In this document: positions 32,762 through 40,932 of the stretch, piece after piece
How the letters are laid out: every line of letters begins with the position of its first letter
Numbering within the stretch: the stretch's first letter is position 1
Assembly: GCA_964458575.1 (NCBI GenBank)
Contig: CAYWMD010000056.1
Location: forward strand, 1-41,858
DNA length: 41,858 nt
DNA from: CAYWMD01 sp964458575
Lineage (GTDB): Bacteria; Verrucomicrobiota; Verrucomicrobiia; Limisphaerales; JADLHS01
Direction of reading: 5' to 3'
Program-made: the position numbers and the translations under genes
Notes under the pieces: generated by a model
Told to the model about the DNA's origin: nothing
The model's database searches: none
What the model saw: only the letters and a program-made list of their open reading frames with translations

Positions 32762-33697
32762 ATGGAAACAGAATACAGCTACACCTGCCCAAACTGTTCC
32801 AAAGAATGTTCAGTACCAGAGTCCATGACAGGCCAGAATCTTATTTGCCCCCATTGTGGTCAGGAATTTTTCGCCACTCCACCGGAACAAACGTCCGCTG
32901 CCGGACTGCCGATGGAGGAAACCCGGAAACATTCCGCACTCCCTGAAAAATTGCCATACTTCAAGTCCGGTCGAAGGAAGATTCTCGAAGCCCGACTCTC
33001 GGAACTCATTGCCGACGGGGAATTGGACAAGAACGACGAGAGAGACCTTACCTATTTGGCGGCACAACTCGGGTTGGATTCGTCAGAGTTGTCCAAGTTG
33101 CAAAAGGAGAAATTTCTGAAAGAGTTTGAACCGTTAAAGCGGCGCGTTGAATCAACGCTGATGTTGACCGACGAGGATTTCGATGCAATTCAACGGCTTC
33201 AAAAGAAATACGACATTCAACTGACTCTTGGTGGCTTCAACGAAATTTACCGCTCCATCTACTTGATCGAAGCGAAAGGGCAGTTACCCCCACCAATCCA
33301 GACGGACTTGATGCTGGGGTCAAAAGAGTCTGCCTACCACTCTATACACACAACATGGCATCAAACACGCGTGAAGAATCGTGGCTATTCGGGCACATCT
33401 GTCAGCATTCCTAGCGGCATCAAGGGAGTCCGATTTCGTTTCGGAGGATATACGCCAATACGTAGCGAAGAGATGACACCCTTAGCCAACGGAGTTCTTT
33501 ACATCACTTCCACGCGGCTGCTGTTCAGCGGTGATGCAAAGAATACGACTGTTGCGTTAAACAAGATTGTGGATTGCCATGTGTACTCGGATTCACTGAA
33601 AGTGGAGAAAAGCACGGGGAAGCCGGATTTGTTCTCCATGAATGCACCACAGGCACGTTACATTCTCGCATTGATTGGCGCACTTAAATCATTGTGA
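32762..33697 (+). CDS. Zinc-ribbon protein with possible PH/GRAM-like C-terminal domain
   Basis: The 311-residue protein begins with a zinc ribbon (CPNC...CPHCGQEFF, about 9-35). A helical middle (about 70-165) has ARLSELIADGELDKNDERDL and LTDEDFDAIQRLQKKYDI. The C-terminal half (about 190-311) is beta-rich, with NGVLYITSTRLLFSGDAKNT and the HVYSDSLKVEKSTG segment, as in GRAM/PH-like or tellurite-resistance-type domains. It may bind a lipid or a protein at the membrane; no catalytic motif is seen. It follows mqnE by 24 bases but is less GC-rich than its neighbours by eye, which could mean recent acquisition. Confidence 0.65.
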   Translation: METEYSYTCPNCSKECSVPESMTGQNLICPHCGQEFFATPPEQTSAAGLPMEETRKHSALPEKLPYFKSGRRKILEARLSELIADGELDKNDERDLTYLAAQLGLDSSELSKLQKEKFLKEFEPLKRRVESTLMLTDEDFDAIQRLQKKYDIQLTLGGFNEIYRSIYLIEAKGQLPPPIQTDLMLGSKESAYHSIHTTWHQTRVKNRGYSGTSVSIPSGIKGVRFRFGGYTPIRSEEMTPLANGVLYITSTRLLFSGDAKNTTVALNKIVDCHVYSDSLKVEKSTGKPDLFSMNAPQARYILALIGALKSL

Positions 33698-33708
33698 GTT
33701 CTCATTAG

Positions 33709-33728
33709 CACCCGGCTTCAGCCGGGTG
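33709..33728 (+). terminator. Hairpin after the zinc-ribbon/PH-like gene
   Basis: CACCCGGC (33709-33716), a TTCA loop, and GCCGGGTG (33721-33728) form a perfect 8-bp stem 12 bases after the stop. No T-tract follows, so it may be a repeat unit that ends transcription only partly. Confidence 0.4.
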
Positions 33729-33739
33729 TCCGGCGTCGA

Positions 33740-33802
33740 GAGAAAATCCCAACCGCTTCCGCCTTCGCTGCGCTTTCGCCTTCATCGTATTTCGGCGCAA
33801 CG
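33740..33802. repeat. Dispersed direct repeat, copy A
   Basis: The sequence GAGAAAATCCCAACCGCTT at 33740 and the following TTTCGCCTTCATCG with TTCGGCGCAACG recur at 37112-37157 (copy B). Copy A has about 15 extra bases. Both copies are upstream of an mqnE remnant with the same orientation. Confidence 0.7.
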
Positions 33803-33803
33803 G

Positions 33804-33873
33804 TTGTAGCGGCGCTCTATGAGCGCCGAGGAAATGCGTGCGCTCTGTCGGCGGTCATAGACCGCCGCTACAG
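33804..33873. repeat. Inverted repeat TTGTAGCGGCG / CGCCGCTACAG
   Basis: The left arm 33804-33829 and right arm 33848-33873 pair over most of 26 bases, and each arm is itself a small palindrome (GGCGCTCTATGAGCGCC and GGCGGTCATAGACCGCC). This double-hairpin design matches other repeats in the window in style, though not in sequence. Confidence 0.65.
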
Positions 33874-33900
33874 GGCGGTTTCCCGCGCGCCAACTCCAGT

Positions 33901-34033
33901 CCCGTCAGGGGCGACATCTTTGTAGAACCGCCCACGACAAATCCGCAAGCTCGTCAGGAGCGGCATATTCCGCTCCTGACGGAGCTTGCTGCTTTCGGTT
34001 GGTGACGTTCTACAAAGATGTCGCGCCTGACGG
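33901..34033. repeat. Nested inverted repeat (133 bp)
   Basis: The outer arms CCGTCAGGGGCGACATCTTT plus GTAGAAC (33902-33928) and its complement (34007-34033) pair in about 26 of 27 positions. An inner pair, AAGCTCGTCAGGAGCGG (33947-33963) and CCGCTCCTGACGGAGCTT (33970-33987), forms a second stem. No gene lies inside. Confidence 0.75.
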
Positions 34034-34180
34034 CGCTTTGTTTCGAGTGGTTTGAGTATTTCGCGGTTGAAGAAAATCGGTTGGCAAAACACGCGTTTTA
34101 TTTCATCGAGCCATCAAGACGGTTCGCACTGAGATGATTTGCCGAAGCTTCAAGCATTTTTCCCGAAAGTACGCTGACAA

Positions 34181-34826
34181 CTTCGTGCCGCTGCCGTATC
34201 AGCCGGAGGACAACGAACGTAGCGGCGGGCATTCTGCCTGCCGCAGAGCCGGGGCTTCCCGCCCGGCGGAAGAAACCTCACGCAGAACCGAGCCGTTCGG
34301 AACTTTCGTGGGTCGTTGAACATGCGGGCGTTCTTTCCGGGCGGCAGGATGCGCGCCCTCTACGTCAGGCAGGATGCCCGAAGCCAGGCGGCCTTTGGCG
34401 CAACAACCCTTCGGGCGGCGGGTCTTTTGGTTGTGGGCTGCGTTGGCTCAGTCGTTACAGCCCGCTGCGGGGATGCTCCTCCTTCGCCGCCTTACCCACA
34501 CCCAAAATCCCTCGCCGCAGCGCCCCTCCCAGTTTGCAATCAGGCTCTCACGCTGGCGCAGGTGGCGTTGAGCTACGGCGCGGACGACCTGCACGGGACG
34601 ATCATCGAGGAACACATCTTCCACATGGCCGGCGCAACCTCGCCGTAATTGCAGACCGAAGCGGACATGATCAAAGCCATCCGCGAAGCCGGCCGCACGC
34701 CGGTGCAAAGGAATACATTTTACGAGCCGATCAAGGTTCTGGCCGATGGCGCGCCATCAGCGAACGAAGCCGAACCGCCGTCGGGCAAATCCAAAGTGTT
34801 GGAAGATAATCTGGCGCCGGCGTGAA
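34181..34826 (+). pseudogene. mqnE remnant, middle and 3' end with foreign insertion
   Basis: The first piece, CTTCGTGCCGCTGCCGTATC (34181) and on to 34217, matches mqnE near 32314-32349. After about 334 unrelated bases (34218-34551), sequence from 34552 to 34826 again matches mqnE (32467-32741) up to the stop codon. In frame, CAA has become TAA at 34646-34648 and there are other changes, so the copy is dead. The insertion holds more repeat-like palindromes based on GCGGCGGGCA. No start codon or first half is present. Confidence 0.8.
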
Positions 34827-34884
34827 ATCGCGTTGGCAGCACCCTTGCACAATCGCTGCTTCGCTCTTACAATTCAACCGTCCT

Positions 34885-35214
34885 ATGAGCGCATTGGAAG
34901 CAGTCGAAGAAATCCTTGCCAAACTCACGCGTGCGGAGAAAGCGCAGTTGTTGCGCTGGGCCGCGAGCGATTTGAACGATGCTTTTCCTGGCATTGAAAG
35001 CCGCCCCGGCGTTTGCGGTGGCGAGCCGTGCATTGTGCGAACGCGCATTCCCGTGTGGGCATTGGAGCAAGCGCGTCGGCTCGGGGTTTCCGAGGCCGAT
35101 CTCCTGCGCTCCTACCCGACCTTGCGGGCGGAAGATTTGGCGAACGCTTGGGCTTACGCCCGTTCTCATCGCGATGAAATCAGCCGTCAGATCGAGGCGA
35201 ACGAGGCCGAGTAA
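34885..35214 (+). CDS. DUF433-family protein (antitoxin-like)
   Basis: The 109-residue protein has a short N-terminal helical region (EAVEEILAKLTRAEKAQLLR) and a DUF433 core: GVCGGEPCIVRTRIPV, WALEQARRLGVSEADLLRSY and the LRAEDLANAWAYA segment, which is a helix-turn-helix-like fold. DUF433 proteins are often paired with PIN-like DUF5615 proteins and are thought to act as antitoxins that bind DNA or the partner. Here the partner gene follows directly (stop TAA at 35212-35214 overlapping the next ATG). The start at 34885 was chosen because an upstream ATG at 34822 lies in mqnE remnant sequence. Confidence 0.8.
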   Translation: MSALEAVEEILAKLTRAEKAQLLRWAASDLNDAFPGIESRPGVCGGEPCIVRTRIPVWALEQARRLGVSEADLLRSYPTLRAEDLANAWAYARSHRDEISRQIEANEAE

Positions 35215-35462
35215 TGGCGCGGCTTTATTCCAACGAGAACTTTCCCCTTCCCGTCGTCGATAGACTCCGCGCGCTCGGCCATGACGTGCTGACCATTCAG
35301 GCAACCGGCAAAGCCGATCAAGCCCTGCCTGATGACAAGGTGCTGGAGTTTGCCACCGCTGAAAACCGCGCTTTGCTGACCCTGAATCGCCGTCATTTCA
35401 CATCACCGCGTATTGGGTGGGCCTACCGAGCCCCGCCTCATCCCAGCGCGTTGATTGGCTGA
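35214..35462 (+). CDS. DUF5615-family PIN-like protein, C-terminus replaced
   Basis: The 82-residue protein begins ARLYSNENFPLPVVDRLRAL and continues ENRALLTLNRRHF, as DUF5615 (PIN/Mut7-C-like nuclease) proteins do. The usual family length is about 115, with further acidic residues after RRHF. Here, from 35398, the DNA is TCACATCACCGCGTATTGGG and then TGGGC, identical over 25 bases to mqnE (32431-32455), so the tail TSPRIGWAYRAPPHPSALIG is chimeric. The protein may be inactive or altered. It is convergent with the beta-helix gene with a three-base gap. Confidence 0.7.
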   Translation: MARLYSNENFPLPVVDRLRALGHDVLTIQATGKADQALPDDKVLEFATAENRALLTLNRRHFTSPRIGWAYRAPPHPSALIG

Positions 35463-35465
35463 CCT

Positions 35466-37064
35466 TCACTTCCACGCGCCTGAGATTGCCCCAGCAGTGG
35501 CTTTGAGGAGCGCGTTCATGTCCACTCCCGGGCCGTCGGCATTACGATACGCGCTGTCTGCCTTCAAGCGATAATTGCCCGCGGCGGCGTTCTCGAATCC
35601 GACCTCCGCCACTGTGCCCGCCACGCGGTTGCCGTCGGGCCATTCCTTCGCGTTGCCCGCTCCGATGATAAGGTTGTCCGTGAACTCAAATCCGTCGCAG
35701 TAGGTTGCCAGCCCGGCCCGGCCCATCCCGCGGCTGCCGTGAATCCCGTATTGACCGCGCGTCACGAGATTTCCGCGAAAGGTGAATTGCTGGAGGACTT
35801 TCCATTTTGCGTCCACGCAAATGAAGGTGTTGCCGCGGCCTTCGTGAAGCATCGTGTTGCGTTCGAGTGTGAGTTCGACCACAGGCCGGCCCGGTGTCAG
35901 GACTTGGAGCAGGCGACCGTCGCCACCAAACCGCGTTGGATTGATATCCTCGAAGAGATTGTTGCGGAAGAGCAGTCGCTTGGCGGTGTCGCTGCGATGT
36001 CCGTCGTCTTCCCCGAGGACGGAAATCCCCGAGCTGCAATGGCGCACGACATTGTTGACGAAGGTCACGTCCTCGACGGTGCACCACGGGGCTTTGCCCC
36101 CCTGGTTGCGGGGCGTGAGCAGCACGGCGAAGCCGACCTGGCCATGCACCCAGGAGTATTCAAGGACGTTGCCTTCCACCCAGACCCGCCGCGCGTTCTT
36201 CAGCTCGAAAAGATTCTTCACCGTCCAGCGGCGTCCCGCCTCGCGCCCGCGCCAGAGGGGCGGCTTGTAGAGGTGGTTGCCGCGAATCTCGATGTCGGCC
36301 GGGACCAAACCGGGCACGCGCGGGTCGGCGCCGCCGAACATCACGTTTTCACCCGAGCCTTCGAGATAGTTGTTGACGAGTTTGTACGGACCAGGACCGT
36401 TCCATCCGCCGATGGCCTGGGCGTCCTGCCCTTCCACGTGGCAATCGGCGATGTAGGAATTCGCGATGACGGTCGCCGCACTGTTCAGCGCAATCCCGCG
36501 CTTGAGAGCAGCGGACGAACGGCCGTGGACATAGACGCGGTCGAAGATCAAGTCGTGCGGCACCTGGCTCAGGTTGGTAAACGCACCGCTGCCGAGGGCA
36601 ACCAGGTCAAAGTTGTTGGCGACATCATCCGCCGGCGCGAATTCGACGCCGACGACCCGATAGAACGCGGCGCCCGGAGCGGTGGCGAGTGCAGGAGCGC
36701 TGTTCGGCGAAATGATCTTCGGCATGGCCGAGGCGTGGGCGGGCTGCACACGCCTTCCTTCGGCGGGCAACCGGTCCATCGCCGCCGACCGGATCGTGAT
36801 CCAGCCGGCGCCCTCTTTTCTCGGAAGAACGAAATTGCCAACGTAGCGTTCTCCCGCTACGAGCATGAGTTCATCCCCTGGTTTTGCGGTGTTCAGTGCC
36901 GCTTGCAGGTCTTCTCCTGCCGCGACCCTCCGCACACTGCCGGTGGTTTGGATTGAGGCTGGGTGCACCTCCAGAAGAAACCGCGGCGGCGCCGGTGCCG
37001 CGAGGCCTGCCGAGGTTGAAACCAAAATCCCGATGGCAACCGGCTCAAAGACTTGCTTAAACAT
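35466..37064 (-). CDS. Secreted right-handed beta-helix protein (possible polysaccharide lyase-like)
   Basis: The 532-residue protein has a signal peptide (MFKQVFEPVAIGILVSTSAG). A region containing VAAGEDLQAALNTAKPGDEL follows, typical of the start of parallel beta-helix proteins. Repeated NNYL, RGNHLY, VEGNVLEYS, FVNNVVRHC and FRNNLFEDI units then form the coil. Many such proteins bind or cut pectin-like or other acidic glycans, but I see no confirmed catalytic set. The start at 37064 gives a good signal peptide; an earlier start at 37124 would add 20 residues of repeat-region sequence. Confidence 0.75.
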   Translation of the reverse strand: MFKQVFEPVAIGILVSTSAGLAAPAPPRFLLEVHPASIQTTGSVRRVAAGEDLQAALNTAKPGDELMLVAGERYVGNFVLPRKEGAGWITIRSAAMDRLPAEGRRVQPAHASAMPKIISPNSAPALATAPGAAFYRVVGVEFAPADDVANNFDLVALGSGAFTNLSQVPHDLIFDRVYVHGRSSAALKRGIALNSAATVIANSYIADCHVEGQDAQAIGGWNGPGPYKLVNNYLEGSGENVMFGGADPRVPGLVPADIEIRGNHLYKPPLWRGREAGRRWTVKNLFELKNARRVWVEGNVLEYSWVHGQVGFAVLLTPRNQGGKAPWCTVEDVTFVNNVVRHCSSGISVLGEDDGHRSDTAKRLLFRNNLFEDINPTRFGGDGRLLQVLTPGRPVVELTLERNTMLHEGRGNTFICVDAKWKVLQQFTFRGNLVTRGQYGIHGSRGMGRAGLATYCDGFEFTDNLIIGAGNAKEWPDGNRVAGTVAEVGFENAAAGNYRLKADSAYRNADGPGVDMNALLKATAGAISGAWK

Positions 37065-37111
37065 GCCGACGAACTTAAGACATCCAATCCAGATCCGGAA
37101 GTCCGCGAGTC

Positions 37112-37157
37112 GAGAAAATCCCAACCGCTTTCGCCTTCATCGCAATTCGGCGCAACG
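37112..37157. repeat. Dispersed direct repeat, copy B
   Basis: GAGAAAATCCCAACCGCTTT followed by CGCCTTCATCG and TTCGGCGCAACG match copy A at 33740-33802. Shared GATTTGCCGAAGC motifs (34137-34149 and 37178-37190) and mqnE fragments follow both copies. Confidence 0.7.
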
Positions 37158-37219
37158 AGCTGGTACAACCCGGCACAGGATTTGCCGAAGCAACACGCAT
37201 GTTCCAGATAGCATCGCTG

Positions 37220-37407
37220 CTTCGTGCCGATGCGTTATCAGCCGGAGAACAGGCGGGGCGCGTCACGCCGTGCGCACCGGCGGTAGTGCCGCTTCCCGAT
37301 GCGGCGGGCAGAGGACTGCCCGCCCTACCTTGACTCGTTGCGCACCCTCGCCGTGAACCGCATCTACCTCGACAACTTCGATCACATCACCGCGTATTGA
37401 GTGGGCA
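37220..37407 (+). pseudogene. mqnE remnant, middle part with palindrome insertion
   Basis: CTTCGTGCCGATGCGTTATC (37220) and on to about 37252 match mqnE near 32314-32346. After an insertion with GGCGGGCAG/CTGCCCGCC (37303-37324), sequence from about 37332 again matches mqnE (32379-32455), with TGG changed to TGA at the tryptophan codon of AYWVG. It is clearly dead. The insertion replaced about 30 bases of mqnE. Confidence 0.75.
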
Positions 37408-37475
37408 TGAGGATGGACTTGATCGAAGAAACAACCTGCATTTGTTCCGTCGTCCCGTCATAATCCCCACACTCG

Positions 37476-39587
37476 ATGAGCAAAGCGTCCAAACAGCGCG
37501 ATTGTCCGGCGGTGGGGCATGCCATTCCCACTTCTGAATGTGTGGCCGAGCGCCATCGCCGGTACGCCTGCCCGGCGCATTGCCCGCACGACCCGTTCAC
37601 GCCCGCCAATTATTTGCGCTTCCTCGAACTCGAAGGCAACGTGGATCGGAAAAGCATGGATTTTCTCATGGAGCACGCGCCCGACCTCGCCGCCATGCAA
37701 AAGGCGCTGCAACAAGCGCGCAGCCACCCGAGCATTCACGCCATGCACGCCTGGTACGAATGGAATTTGTTTTTCGCGCTGGACGCCGGCGGCCAGACGC
37801 CCTGCGAACGCTGGGAGAAAGCCGGGTTTTCCGGCTTGAAAAGCGACGGGCAATTGCTGATCCGCGCCAAAATGCAAACGCGCATCGCACTGCTGGAAAT
37901 CCATCGCGTGTTCGACAACGACCAGGTCGAGGCGGTGGATCTGCTGTCTCCCGGCACGCCGCCGATGGTGTTTCAGGACCGCAACCTCACGGCGATGGCG
38001 GTGCGTTTTGCGAGTGCGTTAACGTGGATTTATCCGCTGCCGCATTTCTGGCGTTTGAGCGGGACGGCGGTGTTGATTCCGGACATGGCGGAGCTTGCGC
38101 CCGAGGAAATCGTGTCGGAAATCGTCCGGCATCTGGGCGGGCCCACGGAGGCCGAGCCGATGCGCCGCTGGCTTGCGGAACATCTCGTGCGTTTCGACGA
38201 CGCGCTCCAAGCCACCTGCCGGTTGCGTCGGATGAAAATGTTCGCGGGCATGGACGCGCGCTACGGGAAGGCCGTGTATGAACTCCGAACGCCCTTCGCC
38301 GAATGTCGGAAGCTTTTGGACGAAGTGCCGGAGGTCGAGCCGGAGGACCTTTCCGACGCGGAACGCCAGGAAGGCTTTGCCGAGTCGCGGGTGTGGTTCA
38401 CGGAATCGGTGTCGGTGAAGGCTGCCGTACCGGCGGGCGCGCGCGCCGTTCTGGGGCGCGTGTTGCTGGGCCAGTCGCACTGGCGCGTCGAGGGTATGGG
38501 CGGCGAACGCTTTGCCCAGTTGCGGCGACAGTTTGAGGCGCGCCTTGGTCCCCAGGTTCGGTTTGCCGGCGAACGGCTGGACGATTTGGGCGCGGCCATG
38601 TCGGCCAGGGAACCAGCCGTCAACGAAGCGCTGTGTCCGCCACGGCTGCTGGAAAACCCGCAACAAATCGTCCTTGCCTCCTCCCGCATCCCCGCGCCGC
38701 CGCCCGGCCTGTCCAACGCGGAGGCGGAACTCGAGTTGTTGCGCGCTGCCGACCGCGTGTTTCTGGATGACGCCATCCCGGCGCTGAACAACCGCACGCC
38801 GCGCGAAGCCGCGCGCGACCCGGCGTTACGTCCGCGTCTGATCCGCCTGCTCAAAGAACGTGTCCGCTCCCACGACGAACGCAACCTGCGCGCAGGCCGG
38901 ACTGATGACATCAACTGGTTGTTGCGCGAGTTGGGCGCGGACGAAATCATTTTCGATCCGCCGCCCTGGCGTCCGCCGCCTCCGGCACACACGGCGGCGG
39001 AGGATTTGCCCGGGGACGATGCAGAGACTATTTCCGCGCCTGATCCAGGTTTGCCGCCTGCCCCACCGCTGCCGGCGCTGCCTTTCACGGCCAAGGAGGC
39101 CGGCAAACGACTGGATGCAGCGATGGCAGCCTTCGCGACCGCGGCCGAGGCCGAGGAAGCGCTTTACGCCGGCGGTCTGACGCTGATTGATGATGCCAGT
39201 GAATTAACCGAAAAGCTTCTTTCGGATGACGAGTTCTCCTTCGTGGTCGCGTTTCTCCTGCAAGTGGCGTTGGCGTTTGTGCCGCCCGGTCATCGCGCTC
39301 CGGCGTTGAATTTCAAGGCCCTGGCCGAGAAGTTCCACGACGCGCTCGACGAGATGAATGCGGCGGTGAAGTCGGGCTCACCCGACCGGTTGCAGAAGTT
39401 TCCCATGAATTGCGCCCAGCCCGAGCTCATGTTGTTGCTCACGATTGAAATTCTGGAGGGCGCCAATACAGGGCCGAAAAAGCTGCGTCCGAGCCATCAG
39501 GCGCAAAGCGTCAACCTGGCGTTGGTCCGGGCGTCGGTGGATGAATTGGACGAGGCGATGCGCCGCCGGTCACTTCACTTTCGATGA
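37476..39587 (+). CDS. Large cytoplasmic protein of unknown function with Cys/His N-terminus
   Basis: The 703-residue protein has no signal peptide. Its first 45 residues contain CPAVGH, ECVAERHRRYACPAHCPHD, a possible zinc site. The middle has long helices and many acidic residues. Around residues 425-450 is DDAIPALNNRTPREAARDPA, which resembles the antitoxin-type toxin-binding segment (ALGGKTPREA) found with SEC-C proteins. A Pro-rich linker (about 493-535) precedes a final helical domain. I do not recognise the whole. It is alone and convergent with the next gene. Confidence 0.6.
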   Translation: MSKASKQRDCPAVGHAIPTSECVAERHRRYACPAHCPHDPFTPANYLRFLELEGNVDRKSMDFLMEHAPDLAAMQKALQQARSHPSIHAMHAWYEWNLFFALDAGGQTPCERWEKAGFSGLKSDGQLLIRAKMQTRIALLEIHRVFDNDQVEAVDLLSPGTPPMVFQDRNLTAMAVRFASALTWIYPLPHFWRLSGTAVLIPDMAELAPEEIVSEIVRHLGGPTEAEPMRRWLAEHLVRFDDALQATCRLRRMKMFAGMDARYGKAVYELRTPFAECRKLLDEVPEVEPEDLSDAERQEGFAESRVWFTESVSVKAAVPAGARAVLGRVLLGQSHWRVEGMGGERFAQLRRQFEARLGPQVRFAGERLDDLGAAMSAREPAVNEALCPPRLLENPQQIVLASSRIPAPPPGLSNAEAELELLRAADRVFLDDAIPALNNRTPREAARDPALRPRLIRLLKERVRSHDERNLRAGRTDDINWLLRELGADEIIFDPPPWRPPPPAHTAAEDLPGDDAETISAPDPGLPPAPPLPALPFTAKEAGKRLDAAMAAFATAAEAEEALYAGGLTLIDDASELTEKLLSDDEFSFVVAFLLQVALAFVPPGHRAPALNFKALAEKFHDALDEMNAAVKSGSPDRLQKFPMNCAQPELMLLLTIEILEGANTGPKKLRPSHQAQSVNLALVRASVDELDEAMRRRSLHFR

Positions 39588-39591
39588 ATTT

Positions 39592-39611
39592 GGCAGCCGC
39601 CGATGGCTGCC
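39592..39611. terminator. Possible bidirectional terminator between convergent genes
   Basis: GGCAGCC (39592-39598) and GGCTGCC (39605-39611) form a perfect 7-bp stem with a GCCGAT loop, in the 28-base gap between two convergent stops. No T-tract is present. Confidence 0.35.
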
Positions 39612-39615
39612 CCGG

Positions 39616-40839
39616 TTACTCCATCCGGTAAACATGCACGCCATAGGGCTTGACCTCGTCCGTCAACGTGTCGCCCTTCAACGTCACGGTGTGTTGTTCG
39701 TGAAGCACAGCGACTATTTTGCCTGCGAGCGCGGGGCTGCTGAATTTGATCGTTTGTCCCTGGCCTGACTTGTTCGCCGCGAACAGATACAGCGCGCCGT
39801 TCAATTCGCGCGTGGCGAATTCGATGGGCGCGTTGGTCGGCATCATGGTGATTTTGGCCGCGGAGGATTTGGCGGTGATGACCGGCTCCATTTCGCGCAG
39901 TTCATGCACCAGCTTCTGCACATAATCCCAGTGCGCTTCCTGCGGCTTGTTCAGCAGGCCCGCCGGTTTCTTCTGCCAATCCCTCTGCCCTGACCCGGTG
40001 TAAAACCACAGGGCTTTCACGCCATTGATGATGCTGAGATAGGCCATGCAACGGTATTCGTCCGGCGTGGGAAAACGCGCTTCCTTGAACGGCTTTTGAT
40101 AGGATTGAATGGCGATCCACAGTGGCCTTCTCGAAAGCGTCGTCGTGAGCCACGAGGGCGGTTGCAACACGTCGCCGAATTTCTCGTTGCCTTCGAGGCC
40201 GTTGCCGTCGCGCTTGCGAAACGGAATTGGATACCACCACCAGATGCCGGCATCCATGCAATCGTCCGGGAAGAAATTGCGCCGGTCCACCTGGAGATTC
40301 TTGATCTTGTCGCGGGTATCGCCGAGCACGAGCGGGTGGTTGGGGTCCAGTTCGCGCACCAACTGGTAAAGGTCGCAGACGTTTTTGAGTGGTGCGACGC
40401 CGCGAGCCACGCGCTCCTCCGATCCCCAGCAAAGGAGACCCGGATGATTCCGGAAGGTTTCGATGCGCCGGCGGATCTGCGTCCATTTCGCTTGCTCGAT
40501 GGCTTTGCGGGGCAGTTCGACCATCATGCGCATGCCATTGCTCCAGGAATTGTCGAGGAGTTGCTTGAGCCGTGTGTCGTTAGGATTGATTTCCACGTCC
40601 GCTTCGCCGGTGACGATGCCGTAGCTATGGGTGGCGGTGAAGCCGGCTTTGCCGAGTTCCTCGAAGCGGGTGGCGCTGTAAAGGCCGATGGGAAAATGCG
40701 GCTTGCCGTTCACGCGGAGAAAGCCGTCCGAACCGATGGTCACTTTTGTCGCGGAGGGTTCTGCCGCGCGCAGCGGGGCTTTAATCCCGGCCAAACTCAC
40801 GAGCGCGACAACAGGCAGCATCAGAAGGCGGCGAATCAT
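39616..40839 (-). CDS. Secreted glycoside-hydrolase-like TIM-barrel protein
   Basis: The 407-residue protein has a signal peptide (MIRRLLMLPVVALVSLAGIK, cleaved near RAAE). A short beta part (LRVNGKPHFPIGLYSATR) follows, then a barrel with FTATHSYGIVTGE, GLLCWGSEERVARG, NHPLVLGDTR and the GVKALWFYTGSGQ strand, and a C-terminal beta domain. The order recalls GH42/GH5-like enzymes, where an Asn-Glu or Glu on strand 4 acts as acid; here SEE near 139-141 sits at that place. Its exact family cannot be named. It probably handles plant or algal glycans along with the other secreted proteins of the region. Confidence 0.65.
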   Translation of the reverse strand: MIRRLLMLPVVALVSLAGIKAPLRAAEPSATKVTIGSDGFLRVNGKPHFPIGLYSATRFEELGKAGFTATHSYGIVTGEADVEINPNDTRLKQLLDNSWSNGMRMMVELPRKAIEQAKWTQIRRRIETFRNHPGLLCWGSEERVARGVAPLKNVCDLYQLVRELDPNHPLVLGDTRDKIKNLQVDRRNFFPDDCMDAGIWWWYPIPFRKRDGNGLEGNEKFGDVLQPPSWLTTTLSRRPLWIAIQSYQKPFKEARFPTPDEYRCMAYLSIINGVKALWFYTGSGQRDWQKKPAGLLNKPQEAHWDYVQKLVHELREMEPVITAKSSAAKITMMPTNAPIEFATRELNGALYLFAANKSGQGQTIKFSSPALAGKIVAVLHEQHTVTLKGDTLTDEVKPYGVHVYRME

Positions 40840-40932
40840 GGGACCGCATGAGACGCGGTGGTCATCGCTAGCGCAAGCACGATTTTGCGCGGGCGGCGGC
40901 TGTCCCGAATTGACAATTAACAGGCCGTAATG

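Noticed and set aside
31911..34033. CRISPR array in the repeat-rich region
   Set aside because: The repeats are palindromes of differing sequence without regular spacers, and no cas gene is present.
34885..35462. An intact toxin-antitoxin system
   Set aside because: The DUF433 gene is complete but the DUF5615 partner lacks its usual C-terminal third, which has been replaced by mqnE-derived sequence.
35739..36956. A 405-codon open frame on the plus strand opposite the beta-helix gene
   Set aside because: Antisense of a coding region with signal peptide and beta-helix repeats; no recognisable motif on this strand.
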